The position numbers and the translations under genes are program-made. From positions 1,859,559 to 1,923,558 of the forward strand of contig NZ_LT841358.1 in NCBI RefSeq assembly GCF_900177045.1: a stretch of 64,000 bases of DNA, given 5' to 3'. The notes under the pieces are model-generated. The model was given only the letters and a program-made list of their open reading frames with translations. It was not told the DNA's origin and ran no database searches. Below are positions 17,435-26,802 of this stretch, piece by piece (position 1 is the stretch's first letter; each line of letters opens with the position of its first letter). This stretch comes from Candidatus Nitrosotalea okcheonensis (GTDB lineage: Archaea > Thermoproteota > Nitrososphaeria > Nitrososphaerales > Nitrosopumilaceae).

Positions 17435-17986
17435 TTAAACTGTCATTAAATACTTGAAAAGATACAATCCGCCTATTGTTGAAATTACATATACCATGGG
17501 TTTCCATGCTAATACTGGAAAACTTGGAGTTGCAAGTTTAATTTTATAGTTATCAATAACCGTGCTGACATATTTTCTTATTCGATCATTCCAAATTTTG
17601 TATTCTATCTGGTGTTTTTTTAACAATGTCTCTATCTCATAAAATACTGGGGTTCTCTGACAAAAAAGATGTTGCAGATAGTCACGTGAAACCTCTACCT
17701 CTGCTTGAATTGCAACAAGGCCTTTTTTCATTTCTAAAAGCCTAACATGCATCTCCCATGGTTTTTTCAGCTTCAATGAAAGGCCGCTACCGATCTGCGT
17801 TTCTTGCTTGTGTTCAAACTTTACGTGAGTAAAACCTTCATTAGAGAAAATTTTTAGCATTTCTTCCACACTTTTCTTTACGACTATGGTGAGTTGCTCA
17901 ACTCCTTTTGTATCCACCTTGACCTTGTCTCTCTTACCGTCCAGAAAATGCATTGTCTTGGGATATCTAGTAAGAAACTCTACCAT
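17435..17986 (-). CDS. Uncharacterised protein with C-terminal membrane helix
   Basis: A 183-aa protein, mostly charged alpha/beta sequence. The hydrophobic C-terminal segment (about 155-180, AWKPMVYVISTIGGLYLFKY) could anchor it in the membrane with the bulk in the cytoplasm. An internal region (VEEMLKIFSNEGFTHVKFEH) looks like a ligand- or lipid-binding alpha/beta fold, but no family is recognised. It lies on the same strand as, and 40 bp downstream of, cofE, so co-transcription is possible. Confidence 0.58.
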   Translation of the reverse strand: MVEFLTRYPKTMHFLDGKRDKVKVDTKGVEQLTIVVKKSVEEMLKIFSNEGFTHVKFEHKQETQIGSGLSLKLKKPWEMHVRLLEMKKGLVAIQAEVEVSRDYLQHLFCQRTPVFYEIETLLKKHQIEYKIWNDRIRKYVSTVIDNYKIKLATPSFPVLAWKPMVYVISTIGGLYLFKYLMTV

Positions 17987-18027
17987 AGCTTGGCGTCCAT
18001 TTTAGCTCTATTAAAACTATAGTTGTT

Positions 18028-18798
18028 TTAAATTCTTGTTCCTAGTCCACGAACATAGACACACTGTTCATACGAAATTGCCATCTCATTCTCTCTTATA
18101 CTCCTGTCAGTAATTATCGCATCTGAATTCCTAATCAGTACACATGGAGTTGCGTCTGAGCCCTCTCCCATCTTTAGATTTGCAATTGATGCAAGATCGT
18201 CTGCAACCGCCTGGAAAGTGACTTTGAGGGCATTTCCATACAAGTCTTTTTCTCCCCTGAGGTCAAACGTGGGCTCTATGCCTGAACATGCTATTGCAAC
18301 TCCAACAGTTCCAATTCTGCCAGGCATTAGCCTGCTATCGGCAATAATTATGCCAACATGAACATTATACTTTAGTAGAAATTTTCTTTTAAGATGTTCT
18401 GCTCCAAGGTATGGCTCATTTGGATATAAAACCAGGGTTCCACTTTTTGTATTGGACTTGTCTATTCCTGCATTTGGCGCCATGATATTATCTGACGATG
18501 TTATTACAAATCCTGGAATTCCGCCAAATATTGTATCTGATTCTCTCAGGATTGTCTCTACAATGCTTGGTCTCATGCGGAATCTCTTGGCAATTTTTTT
18601 TGCACTGGATGAAGGTATTATCTTACTATATTCCAAAACTCTTCCCTGTGAGTTTGCAATATACTTGCTTGAAATTACAATAACATCACCATTTTGGGGA
18701 ACAATGCCAGCATCTACTAGATCTTCTACTATGCTTTCAAACAAATGGAATGGTTCTTTTTTCAATGTGGATTTTATGGGCAAAACTGTAAGTGACAT
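18028..18798 (-). CDS. cofE: Coenzyme F420-0:L-glutamate ligase
   Basis: A 256-aa enzyme that adds glutamates to the F420 precursor using GTP. Family features are present: the N-terminal NGDVIVISSKYIANSQGRV region, the IFGGIPGFVITSSDNIMAPNAGID segment (split here by position only), PNEPYLGAEHLK and the LMPGRIGTVGVAIACSG region, plus a C-terminal D-(x)-LASIANLKMGEG. Length fits archaeal CofE (about 250 aa). F420 biosynthesis genes are widespread in ammonia-oxidising archaea. It is divergent from the leuC-type gene with a 73-bp shared promoter region. Confidence 0.83.
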   Translation of the reverse strand: MSLTVLPIKSTLKKEPFHLFESIVEDLVDAGIVPQNGDVIVISSKYIANSQGRVLEYSKIIPSSSAKKIAKRFRMRPSIVETILRESDTIFGGIPGFVITSSDNIMAPNAGIDKSNTKSGTLVLYPNEPYLGAEHLKRKFLLKYNVHVGIIIADSRLMPGRIGTVGVAIACSGIEPTFDLRGEKDLYGNALKVTFQAVADDLASIANLKMGEGSDATPCVLIRNSDAIITDRSIRENEMAISYEQCVYVRGLGTRI

Positions 18799-18871
18799 GT
18801 ATGCTTTTAGATGATAATCACTATTTAGCGTTCTGCAAACATTTTAATTTCTTCCAAGTTGATTTTCACTA

Positions 18872-20143
18872 TTGAACATTACTGAAAAGATTCTAGCTCG
18901 TGCTTCCGGTAAGACACAAGTTTCACCAGGGGATGTAGTCTTTGTCAATGTGGATAAGGTGATGGTTCACGATGTATCAGGACCAGGTGTACTGGCAGTA
19001 TTTGAGAAATTGAGAAAGAAAGGAATGGTGATTGACAAAGTATGGGATCCGGAGAGAGTGTGGGTTGCAGAAGACCATTTTGTACCTGCAGCTGACAAGA
19101 TATCTGCACAAAATGTTGTGCTATTAACAAACTTTACAAAACAATTTGGAATCAAGAGACATTTCAAATATGGCATGGGCCAGTATGGAATCTGTCATAC
19201 TTTATCACATGAAGAAGCAATGGTGCTCCCAGGAGAAGTATATGTTGGAGGAGATTCTCATACAAATACAACCGGAGCTCTTGGTGCATTTGCAGCAGGT
19301 CTTGGGCATACAGATGTTGCATATGTCTTATTGAATGGAAAAATATGGTTCAAGGTGCCTGAGACATTATTCTTTAAGATTAATGGAAAACTTCCAGATC
19401 ATGTGATGGCAAAAGATTTGATATTGAAAATAATTGGTGATATTGGAACTGATGGGGCGGCATACAAAACTATGCAGTTTGGTGGAACGGGCATATCTGA
19501 AATGTCCGTTGAAAGTAGATTGACTTTGACAAACATGACAACAGAAGCAGGTGCCAAAAGTGGTATAGTAGAGCCAGATCTAAAAATAAGAGAATATCTT
19601 GCAGCAAGAGGGGTTACAAAATATGACGAAGTTCATGGTGATACAGATGCACAATATGAAAAAATTTACGAGTATGAAGGTTCTGAAATGGAACCTGTTG
19701 TAGCAAAACCATTCTCACCTGCAAATACAGTTGTTGCAAGAGATCTATCTTCTGTAGAACTCGACAAGGCATACATTGGTTCATGTACTGGCGCAAAGCT
19801 AGAAGATTTACAAGCTGCCGCAAAAATTCTAAAAGGAAGAACGGTAAAGATAAGAACCGAAATATTGCCTGCAGCAATGTCGATATTTAGAAAAGCGATG
19901 GATACTGGACTGTTGAAAATTTTCATGGATGCTGGAGCGGTTGTAGGACCTCCTACATGCGGTGCCTGCTGTGGTGCTCACATGGGTGTATTGGCAAAAG
20001 ATGAAATTTGCATCAGTACGACAAATAGAAATTTTCCAGGAAGGATGGGACATGTAGAATCGCAGACATATCTTGCATCACCTCTTGTTGCAGCAGCATC
20101 TGCTGTTACAGGAAAAATAACTGATCCGAGGGACCTAAAATGA
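18872..20143 (+). CDS. leuC: 3-isopropylmalate dehydratase/homoaconitase large subunit, archaeal type
   Basis: A 423-aa aconitase-family large subunit of the short archaeal type. It has the HTLSHEEAMVLPGEVYVGGD region, DSHTNTTGALG, and the 4Fe-4S ligands in YIGSCTGAKLEDL and PPTCGACCGAHMG. Together with the small subunit it isomerises 2-isopropylmalate (leucine) or homocitrate (lysine by the aminoadipate route); sequence alone does not separate these. A second, bacterial-type pair follows directly, so the two pairs may split the two jobs. The start is a TTG. Its stop region overlaps the small-subunit ATG by four bases. Confidence 0.85.
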   Translation: MNITEKILARASGKTQVSPGDVVFVNVDKVMVHDVSGPGVLAVFEKLRKKGMVIDKVWDPERVWVAEDHFVPAADKISAQNVVLLTNFTKQFGIKRHFKYGMGQYGICHTLSHEEAMVLPGEVYVGGDSHTNTTGALGAFAAGLGHTDVAYVLLNGKIWFKVPETLFFKINGKLPDHVMAKDLILKIIGDIGTDGAAYKTMQFGGTGISEMSVESRLTLTNMTTEAGAKSGIVEPDLKIREYLAARGVTKYDEVHGDTDAQYEKIYEYEGSEMEPVVAKPFSPANTVVARDLSSVELDKAYIGSCTGAKLEDLQAAAKILKGRTVKIRTEILPAAMSIFRKAMDTGLLKIFMDAGAVVGPPTCGACCGAHMGVLAKDEICISTTNRNFPGRMGHVESQTYLASPLVAAASAVTGKITDPRDLK

Positions 20144-20622
20144 AGGGCTCTGTAATAAAATATGAACGTGACAATATAGATACCGATGTAATCCTACCCG
20201 GTCCTTATCTGAAGATTCATGATTATGCAGAGTTGGCAACACACGCTATGGAGGGATTGGATAAGGACTTTCACAAGCGTGTCAAGCCTGGTGATTTCAT
20301 AGTTGCAGGACGAAATTTTGGATGCGGCTCTTCTAGAGAACATGCTCCAATAGCATTATCTTATTCTGGAATAAAGGCAGTTTTGGCCCTGTCTTTTGCA
20401 AGAATATTTTACAGAAATGCAGTAGATGGAGCCTTTTTACTCCCAATTGAGATAGATGAGGATGCATACAAGAACATCTCTGATACTGATTTACTTGAAG
20501 TTGACATATCTACAAACGAGATTAAAAATGTGACAAAGAACAAGATATACAAAATGAAGCCTTTTCCAGAACTAATCGGCAAAATAATAGAAGCCGGTGG
20601 ATTATTCAATTACAAACCCTAG
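20140..20622 (+). CDS. leuD: 3-isopropylmalate dehydratase/homoaconitase small subunit, archaeal type
   Basis: A 160-aa swivel-domain subunit. Conserved points are DNIDTDVILPGPYL near the start, GRNFGCGSSREHAP (67-80) and the NAVDGAFLLPIE segment. The substrate-loop region after GPYL reads KIHD. In characterised methanogen enzymes this loop (YLRT type) contacts the substrate side chain, so the different loop is worth noting for substrate prediction. It overlaps the large-subunit gene. Confidence 0.84.
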   Translation: MKGSVIKYERDNIDTDVILPGPYLKIHDYAELATHAMEGLDKDFHKRVKPGDFIVAGRNFGCGSSREHAPIALSYSGIKAVLALSFARIFYRNAVDGAFLLPIEIDEDAYKNISDTDLLEVDISTNEIKNVTKNKIYKMKPFPELIGKIIEAGGLFNYKP

Positions 20623-20670
20623 TTTGAATCTTATACTATTATATCTCCGATCTTGATTATGATGATCTAA

Positions 20671-22083
20671 ATGTCAAAGACATTATTTGAGAAAATTTGG
20701 GATTCGCATATTGTTGTAGAAGAAAATGGAAGATCATTACTTTATGTTGACAGGCATCTTGTTCACGAGGTTACCTCTCCGCAAGCTTTTGATGGTTTAC
20801 GCCTTAATGGGAGAACAGTGAGGCGCACTGATCTTACTTTTGCCACCATGGATCACAATGTGCCTACTAGTGATAGATCATTACCTATTATAGATCAGAC
20901 ATCATCAACTCAAATTAAAGCACTGGAAAGAAACTGCAAGGAATTTGGAATTACTCTCTTTGACATTCACAGCCCAAATCAAGGCATAGTACATGTCATA
21001 GGCCCAGAATTAGGGATAACTCTTCCTGGAACAACTATTGTCTGTGGTGACAGTCACACATCTACACATGGTGCCTTTGGAGCACTTGCATTTGGAATAG
21101 GTACAAGTGATGTTGAACATGTATTGGCAACTCAATGTATAATGATGGAAAAACCAAAGACTTTTGAAATTAACATTCATGGAAAGAGAAAGAACCCACA
21201 CGCTGTAACTGCAAAGGATATCATCCTCTCAATTATTCGAAAAATTGGAACATCTGGGGGAACAGGAACCGTGATTGAATATCGCGGTGAAACAATATCT
21301 GAATTAACCATGGAACAGAGAATGACAGTCTGTAACATGTCTATTGAGGCAGGAGCACGTGCTGGATTGATTGCTCCTGATGAAAAGACATACCAATATC
21401 TTAGAGGAAGAAAATATGCCCCGAAAAATTATGATGAGTATGCAAGTCTATGGCGTGAAACCTTGAAAACAGACAGCGGAGCAAGATTTGATAAATCCTT
21501 TACACTCAGTGCAGAAAACATTGCTCCCCAAGTAAGTTGGGGTACAAATCCTGCAATGACAACTGATGTTACTGGCGTTGTCCCATTCCCAGAAGAATAT
21601 GGAAAAGGAAATTCTGAGGAGAAAAAGGGTGCAGAAAAAGCTCTCCAATACATGAATCTAAAGGCTGGTATGGCAATTACTGATATTGCAATTGACAGGG
21701 TATTCATTGGTTCATGCACAAATTCAAGATTAGAAGACTTGATGGAAGCTGCAAAAGTTGTAAAAGGGAAAAAGGTTTCATCACGAGTACGGGCAATGGT
21801 GGTACCAGGGTCTCAACTTGTAAAGAAAAATGCAGAAGAGATTGGCCTTGATAAAATATTCAAAGATGCTGGATTTGAATGGCGAGAATCTGGCTGCAGC
21901 ATGTGTCTTGGCATGAATCCTGACATTCTGGCATCAGGAGAAAGATGTGCAAGTACCTCCAATAGAAACTTTGAGGGACGACAAGGTACTGGGGGAAGGA
22001 CACATCTTGTCAGTCCAGTGATGGCAGCAGCAGCTGCAATACATGGACATTTTGTAGATGTAAGGGAATTGGATTTGAATTAG
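20671..22083 (+). CDS. leuC: 3-isopropylmalate dehydratase large subunit, bacterial type
   Basis: A 470-aa LeuC of the longer bacterial type, clearly distinct from the 423-aa protein just upstream. Cluster ligands are in [13 protein letters not shown] and [10 protein letters not shown], with DHNVPT near residue 60 and [13 protein letters not shown] near 130. Bacterial-type LeuC isomerises 2- to 3-isopropylmalate in leucine synthesis. It follows the archaeal-type pair after 48 bp and is followed by its own small subunit 1 bp later. The bacterial type in an archaeon suggests ancient transfer. Confidence 0.88.
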   Translation: MSKTLFEKIWDSHIVVEENGRSLLYVDRHLVHEVTSPQAFDGLRLNGRTVRRTDLTFATMDHNVPTSDRSLPIIDQTSSTQIKALERNCKEFGITLFDIHSPNQGIVHVIGPELGITLPGTTIVCGDSHTSTHGAFGALAFGIGTSDVEHVLATQCIMMEKPKTFEINIHGKRKNPHAVTAKDIILSIIRKIGTSGGTGTVIEYRGETISELTMEQRMTVCNMSIEAGARAGLIAPDEKTYQYLRGRKYAPKNYDEYASLWRETLKTDSGARFDKSFTLSAENIAPQVSWGTNPAMTTDVTGVVPFPEEYGKGNSEEKKGAEKALQYMNLKAGMAITDIAIDRVFIGSCTNSRLEDLMEAAKVVKGKKVSSRVRAMVVPGSQLVKKNAEEIGLDKIFKDAGFEWRESGCSMCLGMNPDILASGERCASTSNRNFEGRQGTGGRTHLVSPVMAAAAAIHGHFVDVRELDLN

Positions 22084-22084
22084 A

Positions 22085-22654
22085 ATGCAACCATTTCAAA
22101 AAATAAAAAGCATTGCTACACCACTTGATAAGGTAAATGTTGACACTGATCAGATAGTGCCAAAACAATTTCTAAAACTAATTCAAAGAACTGGATTTGG
22201 TCAATACTTGTTTTACGACTGGAGGTTTGAAAAGGGCACCCCGAGAAAAGATTTTGTCTTAAATGATCCTGCATACAAAAACTCCAAGATCCTGCTTGCA
22301 AGAGATAACTTTGGTTGTGGTTCTAGCCGAGAGCACGCAGTATGGGCCCTTGATGACTATGGTTTTAAGGTGATAATCTCTACATCGTTTGCTGATATTT
22401 TTTACAATAACTGTTTCAAAAATGGGATTCTCCCAATACGGGTCTCTGATGAGACACTACAAAAATTATTCTCTACAAAATCTGAAATTGAAGTAGATTT
22501 GGAGGGCCAATCCATATTGGTAAACAATGTGCCAATCTTGTTTCACATAGAACCATACCGAAAAAAAATCCTACTTGAGGGCTTGGATGATATTGCAATG
22601 ACATTGCTACATGAAGATAAGATTATGATCTATGAAAGATCTCACAAAATCTAG
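22085..22654 (+). CDS. leuD: 3-isopropylmalate dehydratase small subunit, bacterial type
   Basis: A 189-aa LeuD with DKVNVDTDQIVPKQFLK, the YDWRFEKGTPRKDFVLN segment typical of bacterial LeuD, and DNFGCGSSREHAVWAL. It pairs with the preceding large subunit. Its 3' end overlaps the stop of the convergent nucleotidyltransferase gene by four bases. Confidence 0.88.
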   Translation: MQPFQKIKSIATPLDKVNVDTDQIVPKQFLKLIQRTGFGQYLFYDWRFEKGTPRKDFVLNDPAYKNSKILLARDNFGCGSSREHAVWALDDYGFKVIISTSFADIFYNNCFKNGILPIRVSDETLQKLFSTKSEIEVDLEGQSILVNNVPILFHIEPYRKKILLEGLDDIAMTLLHEDKIMIYERSHKI

Positions 22655-23382
22655 CCGAGTTTCTTTATTATTGAATTAACCAATTCTTTGTTTCTTTCAA
22701 CACGTGTAGGTGAATCAATGTCTAACCACTGAATTTTTCCTATGTCATACGCCGCAATTTTTCCTCTCTTGGATAATGGTTGTAAAATATCATAAGAAAG
22801 ATTCAGATCTTTTTTTTGTTGGCTTTTGGTCTTTATTGTGTTAATTATTCTGGAATTTATTATGTATATTCCGAGACACTCTGCCATCTGTAATTCAATT
22901 ATAGGTTTTTCCTTGAATTCATGAATTATCCCGTTCTTGACTATTGCGAATCCTGTCTCTTCCTTTCTATATCTTCTCACAGCTATTGTAGCATGTGTCT
23001 TGGAATCCTTGTGAAATTGATACATCTTGCTTATGTCGACTGGGCACAAGTTATCAACAAACCATAAGAGAAATTCTTTGCTTTCACCAAGGGCCGATCT
23101 CAAGTGAACAAGATCTCCTCCTGTTCCACTCTGTGAATCTTGTATGAATTTTATAGTTTTTTTAAACGAGATGTGATTTTCAAAGTATTTCTCTATCTGT
23201 TTTCCAATACCTGTAAAATTACCTAGTATGATTATCTCATCAATTATGTCAAACTTGGAAAGGTACTTGGCAATGTGATAGACCAGTGGCCTTCCATTGA
23301 CTGGAATCATTGCTTTTGGAATATAATCTGTGAATGGCCGTCCGCGTGTTCCGCGGCCTCCTGCCAAAATCACAGCTTTCAA
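22651..23382 (-). CDS. Sugar-phosphate nucleotidyltransferase
   Basis: A 243-aa enzyme with the full N-terminal signature GGRGTRGRPFTDYIPKAMIP (8-27) that binds NTP and sugar phosphate, and FVDN (about 108-111) in the metal-binding position. It should make an NDP-sugar from a sugar 1-phosphate for glycan or S-layer glycosylation. No left-handed beta-helix domain follows, so it is not a bifunctional GlmU-type enzyme. The specific sugar is unknown. It begins 2 bp after the end of rps9 on the same strand. Confidence 0.82.
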   Translation of the reverse strand: MKAVILAGGRGTRGRPFTDYIPKAMIPVNGRPLVYHIAKYLSKFDIIDEIIILGNFTGIGKQIEKYFENHISFKKTIKFIQDSQSGTGGDLVHLRSALGESKEFLLWFVDNLCPVDISKMYQFHKDSKTHATIAVRRYRKEETGFAIVKNGIIHEFKEKPIIELQMAECLGIYIINSRIINTIKTKSQQKKDLNLSYDILQPLSKRGKIAAYDIGKIQWLDIDSPTRVERNKELVNSIIKKLG

Positions 23383-23384
23383 AT

Positions 23385-23840
23385 CTATCTATATGATTTC
23401 TGTTTTCTTCTTCGTGCACCAGGACCTCCAAATTTCTTTGGTTCCTTTCTTCTGTCATCTCCGCTTAACAGGTGCTTGTCAAATTCACTCAATCGTTTTC
23501 TAAGGTCTTCTCTTACTGTTCTTGTGAGTGGATGATCTTTTGGTTCCTTTCTGGATTTTGTCCAGCCTGTCATTGCTCTTGAAATTGCAATTGCACTAGC
23601 GTAAGATTGTCCTACAAAACCTCCACCTTTGACCTTTACCGAAAGATCAATCTTGTTTCTGAGATCTCCTGCAACCTCCAAGGGGCCTAGCATGATTTCT
23701 CGTGCTACTTCTTGTTGAACCATTTCTACTGGAATGTTGTTAATTCTCACACGACCTACACCCTTTGTGATATATGCATGTGCACGTGCGGTCTTTCTAG
23801 ATGCATAATAGCTTTCTAATTTTACCATTATTCGTGCCAC
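23385..23840 (-). CDS. rps9: 30S ribosomal protein S9 (uS9)
   Basis: A 151-aa S9. Typical features are the N-terminal SRKTARAHAYI-like sequence (ASRKTARAHAYITKG), the central GGGFVGQSYASAIAISRAM and the basic C-terminal tail KKFGGPGARRRKQKSYR that reaches the P-site tRNA. It overlaps rpl13 by 13 bp and is the last ribosomal gene of a block running rpoD, rpl18e, rpl13, rps9. Confidence 0.96.
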   Translation of the reverse strand: MARIMVKLESYYASRKTARAHAYITKGVGRVRINNIPVEMVQQEVAREIMLGPLEVAGDLRNKIDLSVKVKGGGFVGQSYASAIAISRAMTGWTKSRKEPKDHPLTRTVREDLRKRLSEFDKHLLSGDDRRKEPKKFGGPGARRRKQKSYR

Positions 23841-24310
23841 CCGACCATTTTTCCTAGTTCTCCCAGAGTTGTATAATATGGAGAAGGCCTTCTAATTTTA
23901 GCGTCATCAAACTGCGTTGTTTTCTTTGATCTTAATTCATTTGGTACGCCAAGATAAGCTCTTAATCTTTTCAAAGCTGTTTTACCAGACGGCTTGTTCT
24001 TTGGTAGCATTCCTCGTACCATTCTACTTATCATGGTATCCGGTCTTCTGGGGTGAAATGGACCAAATTTAGGATTATTGATACTTGCAATTTCCAAAAA
24101 TTTTCTATATTCCTCGATAATTGTTTTTCTGTCTCCTGAAATCATGATGTTTTCGGAATTGACAATTGATACTCTGTTTCCTTTTATGAGTAGTTTTGCA
24201 ACATGGGAACAAAGTCTGCCTGCAATCATGTTTGTTCCATCAACTATGATTGTCTGTGATACTGCTGTATTCTTTTCTGATGATTTTACTTCAGTAACTT
24301 GTTTAGCCAA
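23828..24310 (-). CDS. rpl13: 50S ribosomal protein L13 (uL13)
   Basis: A 160-aa L13 with VDGTNMIAGRLCSHVAKLL at the start of the fold, the RPDTMISRMVRGMLPKNKPSG signature (split here) and AYLGVPNEL. It has an N-terminal extension of about 20 residues rich in Ser and Lys. It overlaps the genes on both sides, consistent with one transcript. Confidence 0.96.
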   Translation of the reverse strand: MAKQVTEVKSSEKNTAVSQTIIVDGTNMIAGRLCSHVAKLLIKGNRVSIVNSENIMISGDRKTIIEEYRKFLEIASINNPKFGPFHPRRPDTMISRMVRGMLPKNKPSGKTALKRLRAYLGVPNELRSKKTTQFDDAKIRRPSPYYTTLGELGKMVGWHE

Positions 24311-24650
24311 TTATTTTTACTCCTTTTCCAGTTGGGTGATCCTTGATAATCTGAGATATATCTGATATTTTTCCGCCTGATTGGGTTATTTTTTTTGCAC
24401 CGCTAGTTGATATTGAAAATGAGCATAATGTTATTTTGTGTGAGAGGTTGCCAGTTCCTAGTATCTTGCCTGGTACTATGACAACATCATTGTCTGATAC
24501 AAATTTGTCCAGTTGGCCTAAATTCATTGTTCTTTTTGCTCTGGTTGGTTTTAACGCCAGATCTGCTAACCTTTCCCATATGGGTGCATTGTTCTTCTTT
24601 GAAGCTACACGCAAGGTCTTCACCATTTGAATAACAATCTGGTTAGTCAT
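24303..24650 (-). CDS. rpl18e: 50S ribosomal protein L18e (eL18)
   Basis: A 115-aa archaeal/eukaryotic-type L18e, absent from bacteria. The core VVIVPGKILGTGNLSHKITL and the end FSISTSGAKKI are characteristic. The first Met may be upstream of the real one: an internal Met at residue 9 (MVKTLRVAS) would also give a plausible N-terminus. It is preceded by rpoD with a 40-bp gap. Confidence 0.93.
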   Translation of the reverse strand: MTNQIVIQMVKTLRVASKKNNAPIWERLADLALKPTRAKRTMNLGQLDKFVSDNDVVIVPGKILGTGNLSHKITLCSFSISTSGAKKITQSGGKISDISQIIKDHPTGKGVKIIG

Positions 24651-24690
24651 GTGTAATAATGCCCACTTTTACCCAAATATAATATATGCT

Positions 24691-25326
24691 TCAATCAAGT
24701 GTGGCTACATTCTTTTGGAATTCGCCTAGTCTTTTTTCAAGTTCTTCAATGGATGCACGTAGGACTTCTTTTGGAGTCAAACTACCTGTAGTTTCTATGG
24801 TCAAAATATGTTCGTCGGGATTATTTGTAGATGTAAGGGCTGAAACTGTAGCGGAATTCCACTTGGCATGATCGCTACCTCTGCCTAACCTTGCATATGC
24901 TTCCACTTTTAATTTCTGACTTGGAGCTAGTGCAACAATTGGAATGTTCGGGCTGACTGGCTTGACAACTTCGTCTTCTGAACTAATCTCTGCTGAGGTA
25001 ATAGTACGGGTTGTATCTGAATTACCAGAATCTAGCATGAGCAATACTCTGCATCGACTACAGCCAAGTTCACTGTGGCAATCACATGCTGCTGGTTCCA
25101 CAAATCTTTCAAGATCTGTTCTAAGCGGCATCATTGCAAGCCTGTGGGCTACTCCCTCATCTGGCAGGACTGATGAATTCTCGATAATTATGACATCGTC
25201 AACAGAGAATGTGGGAATCCCTGCAAGGCAAATTCGTCTAAGCGCATTAGCATATTGAACAGGTATGCCCTTTAGCTTAACAACCATATTGTTACCACTT
25301 TCCTGTACAATCTCTAAAGAAGTCAA
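24691..25326 (-). CDS. rpoD: DNA-directed RNA polymerase subunit D
   Basis: A 211-aa archaeal counterpart of bacterial alpha and eukaryotic Rpb3, which nucleates polymerase assembly with subunit L. It has the NALRRICLAGIPTFSVDDV and HRLAMMPLRTD motifs. Cys81, 83, 89 and 92 (CDC...CSRC) form a loop like the zinc loop of Rpb3, placed between the two halves of the fold, not at the place where Sulfolobus RpoD carries its Fe-S domain. Shorter than cluster-bearing RpoD proteins (about 265 aa). First gene of the ribosomal block on this strand. Confidence 0.95.
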   Translation of the reverse strand: MTSLEIVQESGNNMVVKLKGIPVQYANALRRICLAGIPTFSVDDVIIIENSSVLPDEGVAHRLAMMPLRTDLERFVEPAACDCHSELGCSRCRVLLMLDSGNSDTTRTITSAEISSEDEVVKPVSPNIPIVALAPSQKLKVEAYARLGRGSDHAKWNSATVSALTSTNNPDEHILTIETTGSLTPKEVLRASIEELEKRLGEFQKNVATLD

Positions 25327-25396
25327 ATCTTACGAAAAAGGACTGAAATTCCAAATAAAAATCTAGCGAGTTTTTCTTTATAGATAAATACCAAGC

Positions 25397-26101
25397 ATGA
25401 TTACCTCAATTGTGGATACTAAAGTAACAATTGTCAGATTTTCAGTAGAGGGCGAAAAATTTGAGATATTGGTAAAACCAGATCCTGCCTTGGAGTTCAA
25501 GCTAGGCAAGAGAAAGGATATTTCAGGTATCATGATTTCCGATGAGATTTACTCTGATTCTAATAAAGGCACTAGAGCATCTACCGAGAAATTAATGAAG
25601 GCATTCAAAACTACTGATGCAACTGTGGTTGCAACCATAATGCTTCAGAAAGGGGATCTGAATCTTACTACGGATCAGCGAAGAAAAATGGTCTCTGAAA
25701 AACGTAAACAGATAGTGGATTTTATCTCTAAAACATATGTAGATCCAAGATCACATCTGCCACATCCGCCCCTTAGAATAGAACAATCTATGGATGATGC
25801 AAGGGTATCAATTGATCCCTTCAAAAATACCGATGAGCAGATCAAAGAAATAATTGAACAGATTCGTTCTATAATTCCATTAAAATCTGAAAACATGCTC
25901 CTTGAAATTTTGGTGCCAGCACAATTTGCTGCTCAATCTTATTCTGTCTTAAAGTCATTTGGAACTTTAAAAAAAGAAGAATGGCAAGCAAACGGTTCAC
26001 TTAAAGTAATACTAGATATACCGGCGGCGGCAAGGGCAAATGTAATGGATAGGTTAGGTTCTGTAACGAAAGGTACTGCTTCTATTGAGGTTGCAAAATG
26101 A
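25397..26101 (+). CDS. sdo1: Ribosome maturation protein SBDS
   Basis: A 234-aa three-domain protein. The N-terminal FYSH domain (about 1-90) includes EILVKPDPALEFKLGKRKD, then comes a helical middle (LTTDQRRKMVSEKRKQIVDF) and a C-terminal ferredoxin-like domain. SBDS helps release the anti-association factor from new large subunits. It opens the plus-strand exosome block and overlaps rrp4 by four bases, the classic archaeal arrangement. Confidence 0.93.
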   Translation: MITSIVDTKVTIVRFSVEGEKFEILVKPDPALEFKLGKRKDISGIMISDEIYSDSNKGTRASTEKLMKAFKTTDATVVATIMLQKGDLNLTTDQRRKMVSEKRKQIVDFISKTYVDPRSHLPHPPLRIEQSMDDARVSIDPFKNTDEQIKEIIEQIRSIIPLKSENMLLEILVPAQFAAQSYSVLKSFGTLKKEEWQANGSLKVILDIPAAARANVMDRLGSVTKGTASIEVAK

Positions 26102-26802
26102 TGGATGTAAAAAGAAGATACGTTATTCCAGGTGATGTGATAGCAACTGGGCCTTTACGACCTGAACAAAACGTGTATCAAGATGGCGATAGAATGATTT
26201 CAACGTGCATTGGGATATCTGAAATTTTTGAAAATTCTGTTAAAGTGATTCCTCTCACTGGAGGATATATGCCAAAAACAAATGACTTGGTCATTGGCAA
26301 AGTAATTGGAACCTCGCCCCTCTCTTGGGAATTTGACATAAACTCGTGTTTTGTTGGATTTTTACCTGCCCAAGATGTTTTTGGTCGAGACTATTCTCCT
26401 ACTAAGGATGAGCTAAAACAAAGACTCGATATTGGTGATTTGGTTGCAACCAGAATTGCTAATTTTGATAGATCGAGAGATCCTCTTCTTACAGTACAGG
26501 ACAGAGATCTTGGCAAGATCGAATCCGGTGAGCTAGTTACGATATCGCCAAGCAAAGTGCCTAGACTGATTGGTAAACGCGGTTCTATGATTCAAACAAT
26601 AGAGATGGCTACTAAAGCAATTATTACAATAGGTCAAAACGGATGGATAGTAATATCCTGTGAAGATTCCGAGGGATTATTAAAGGCAGTAGAAGCAGTG
26701 AAAATGATTGATGCTCTTGCGCATACGCCGAACTTGACTGAAAGAGTCAAATCCATGCTTGGAGTATCAGATGGTGAAAATAATGACACAATTAATGACT
26801 GA
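26098..26802 (+). CDS. rrp4: Exosome RNA-binding subunit Rrp4
   Basis: A 234-aa cap protein of the archaeal RNA exosome. Domains in order: N-terminal region (RYVIPGDVIATGPL), S1 domain (about 65-140, with VGFLPAQDVFGRDY), and KH-type domain (about 145-205, with SPSKVPRLIGKRGSMI). It binds substrate RNA and feeds it to the Rrp41/Rrp42 ring. ATG occurs twice in a row at its start. The 3' end overlaps the rrp41 start. Confidence 0.95.
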   Translation: MMDVKRRYVIPGDVIATGPLRPEQNVYQDGDRMISTCIGISEIFENSVKVIPLTGGYMPKTNDLVIGKVIGTSPLSWEFDINSCFVGFLPAQDVFGRDYSPTKDELKQRLDIGDLVATRIANFDRSRDPLLTVQDRDLGKIESGELVTISPSKVPRLIGKRGSMIQTIEMATKAIITIGQNGWIVISCEDSEGLLKAVEAVKMIDALAHTPNLTERVKSMLGVSDGENNDTIND

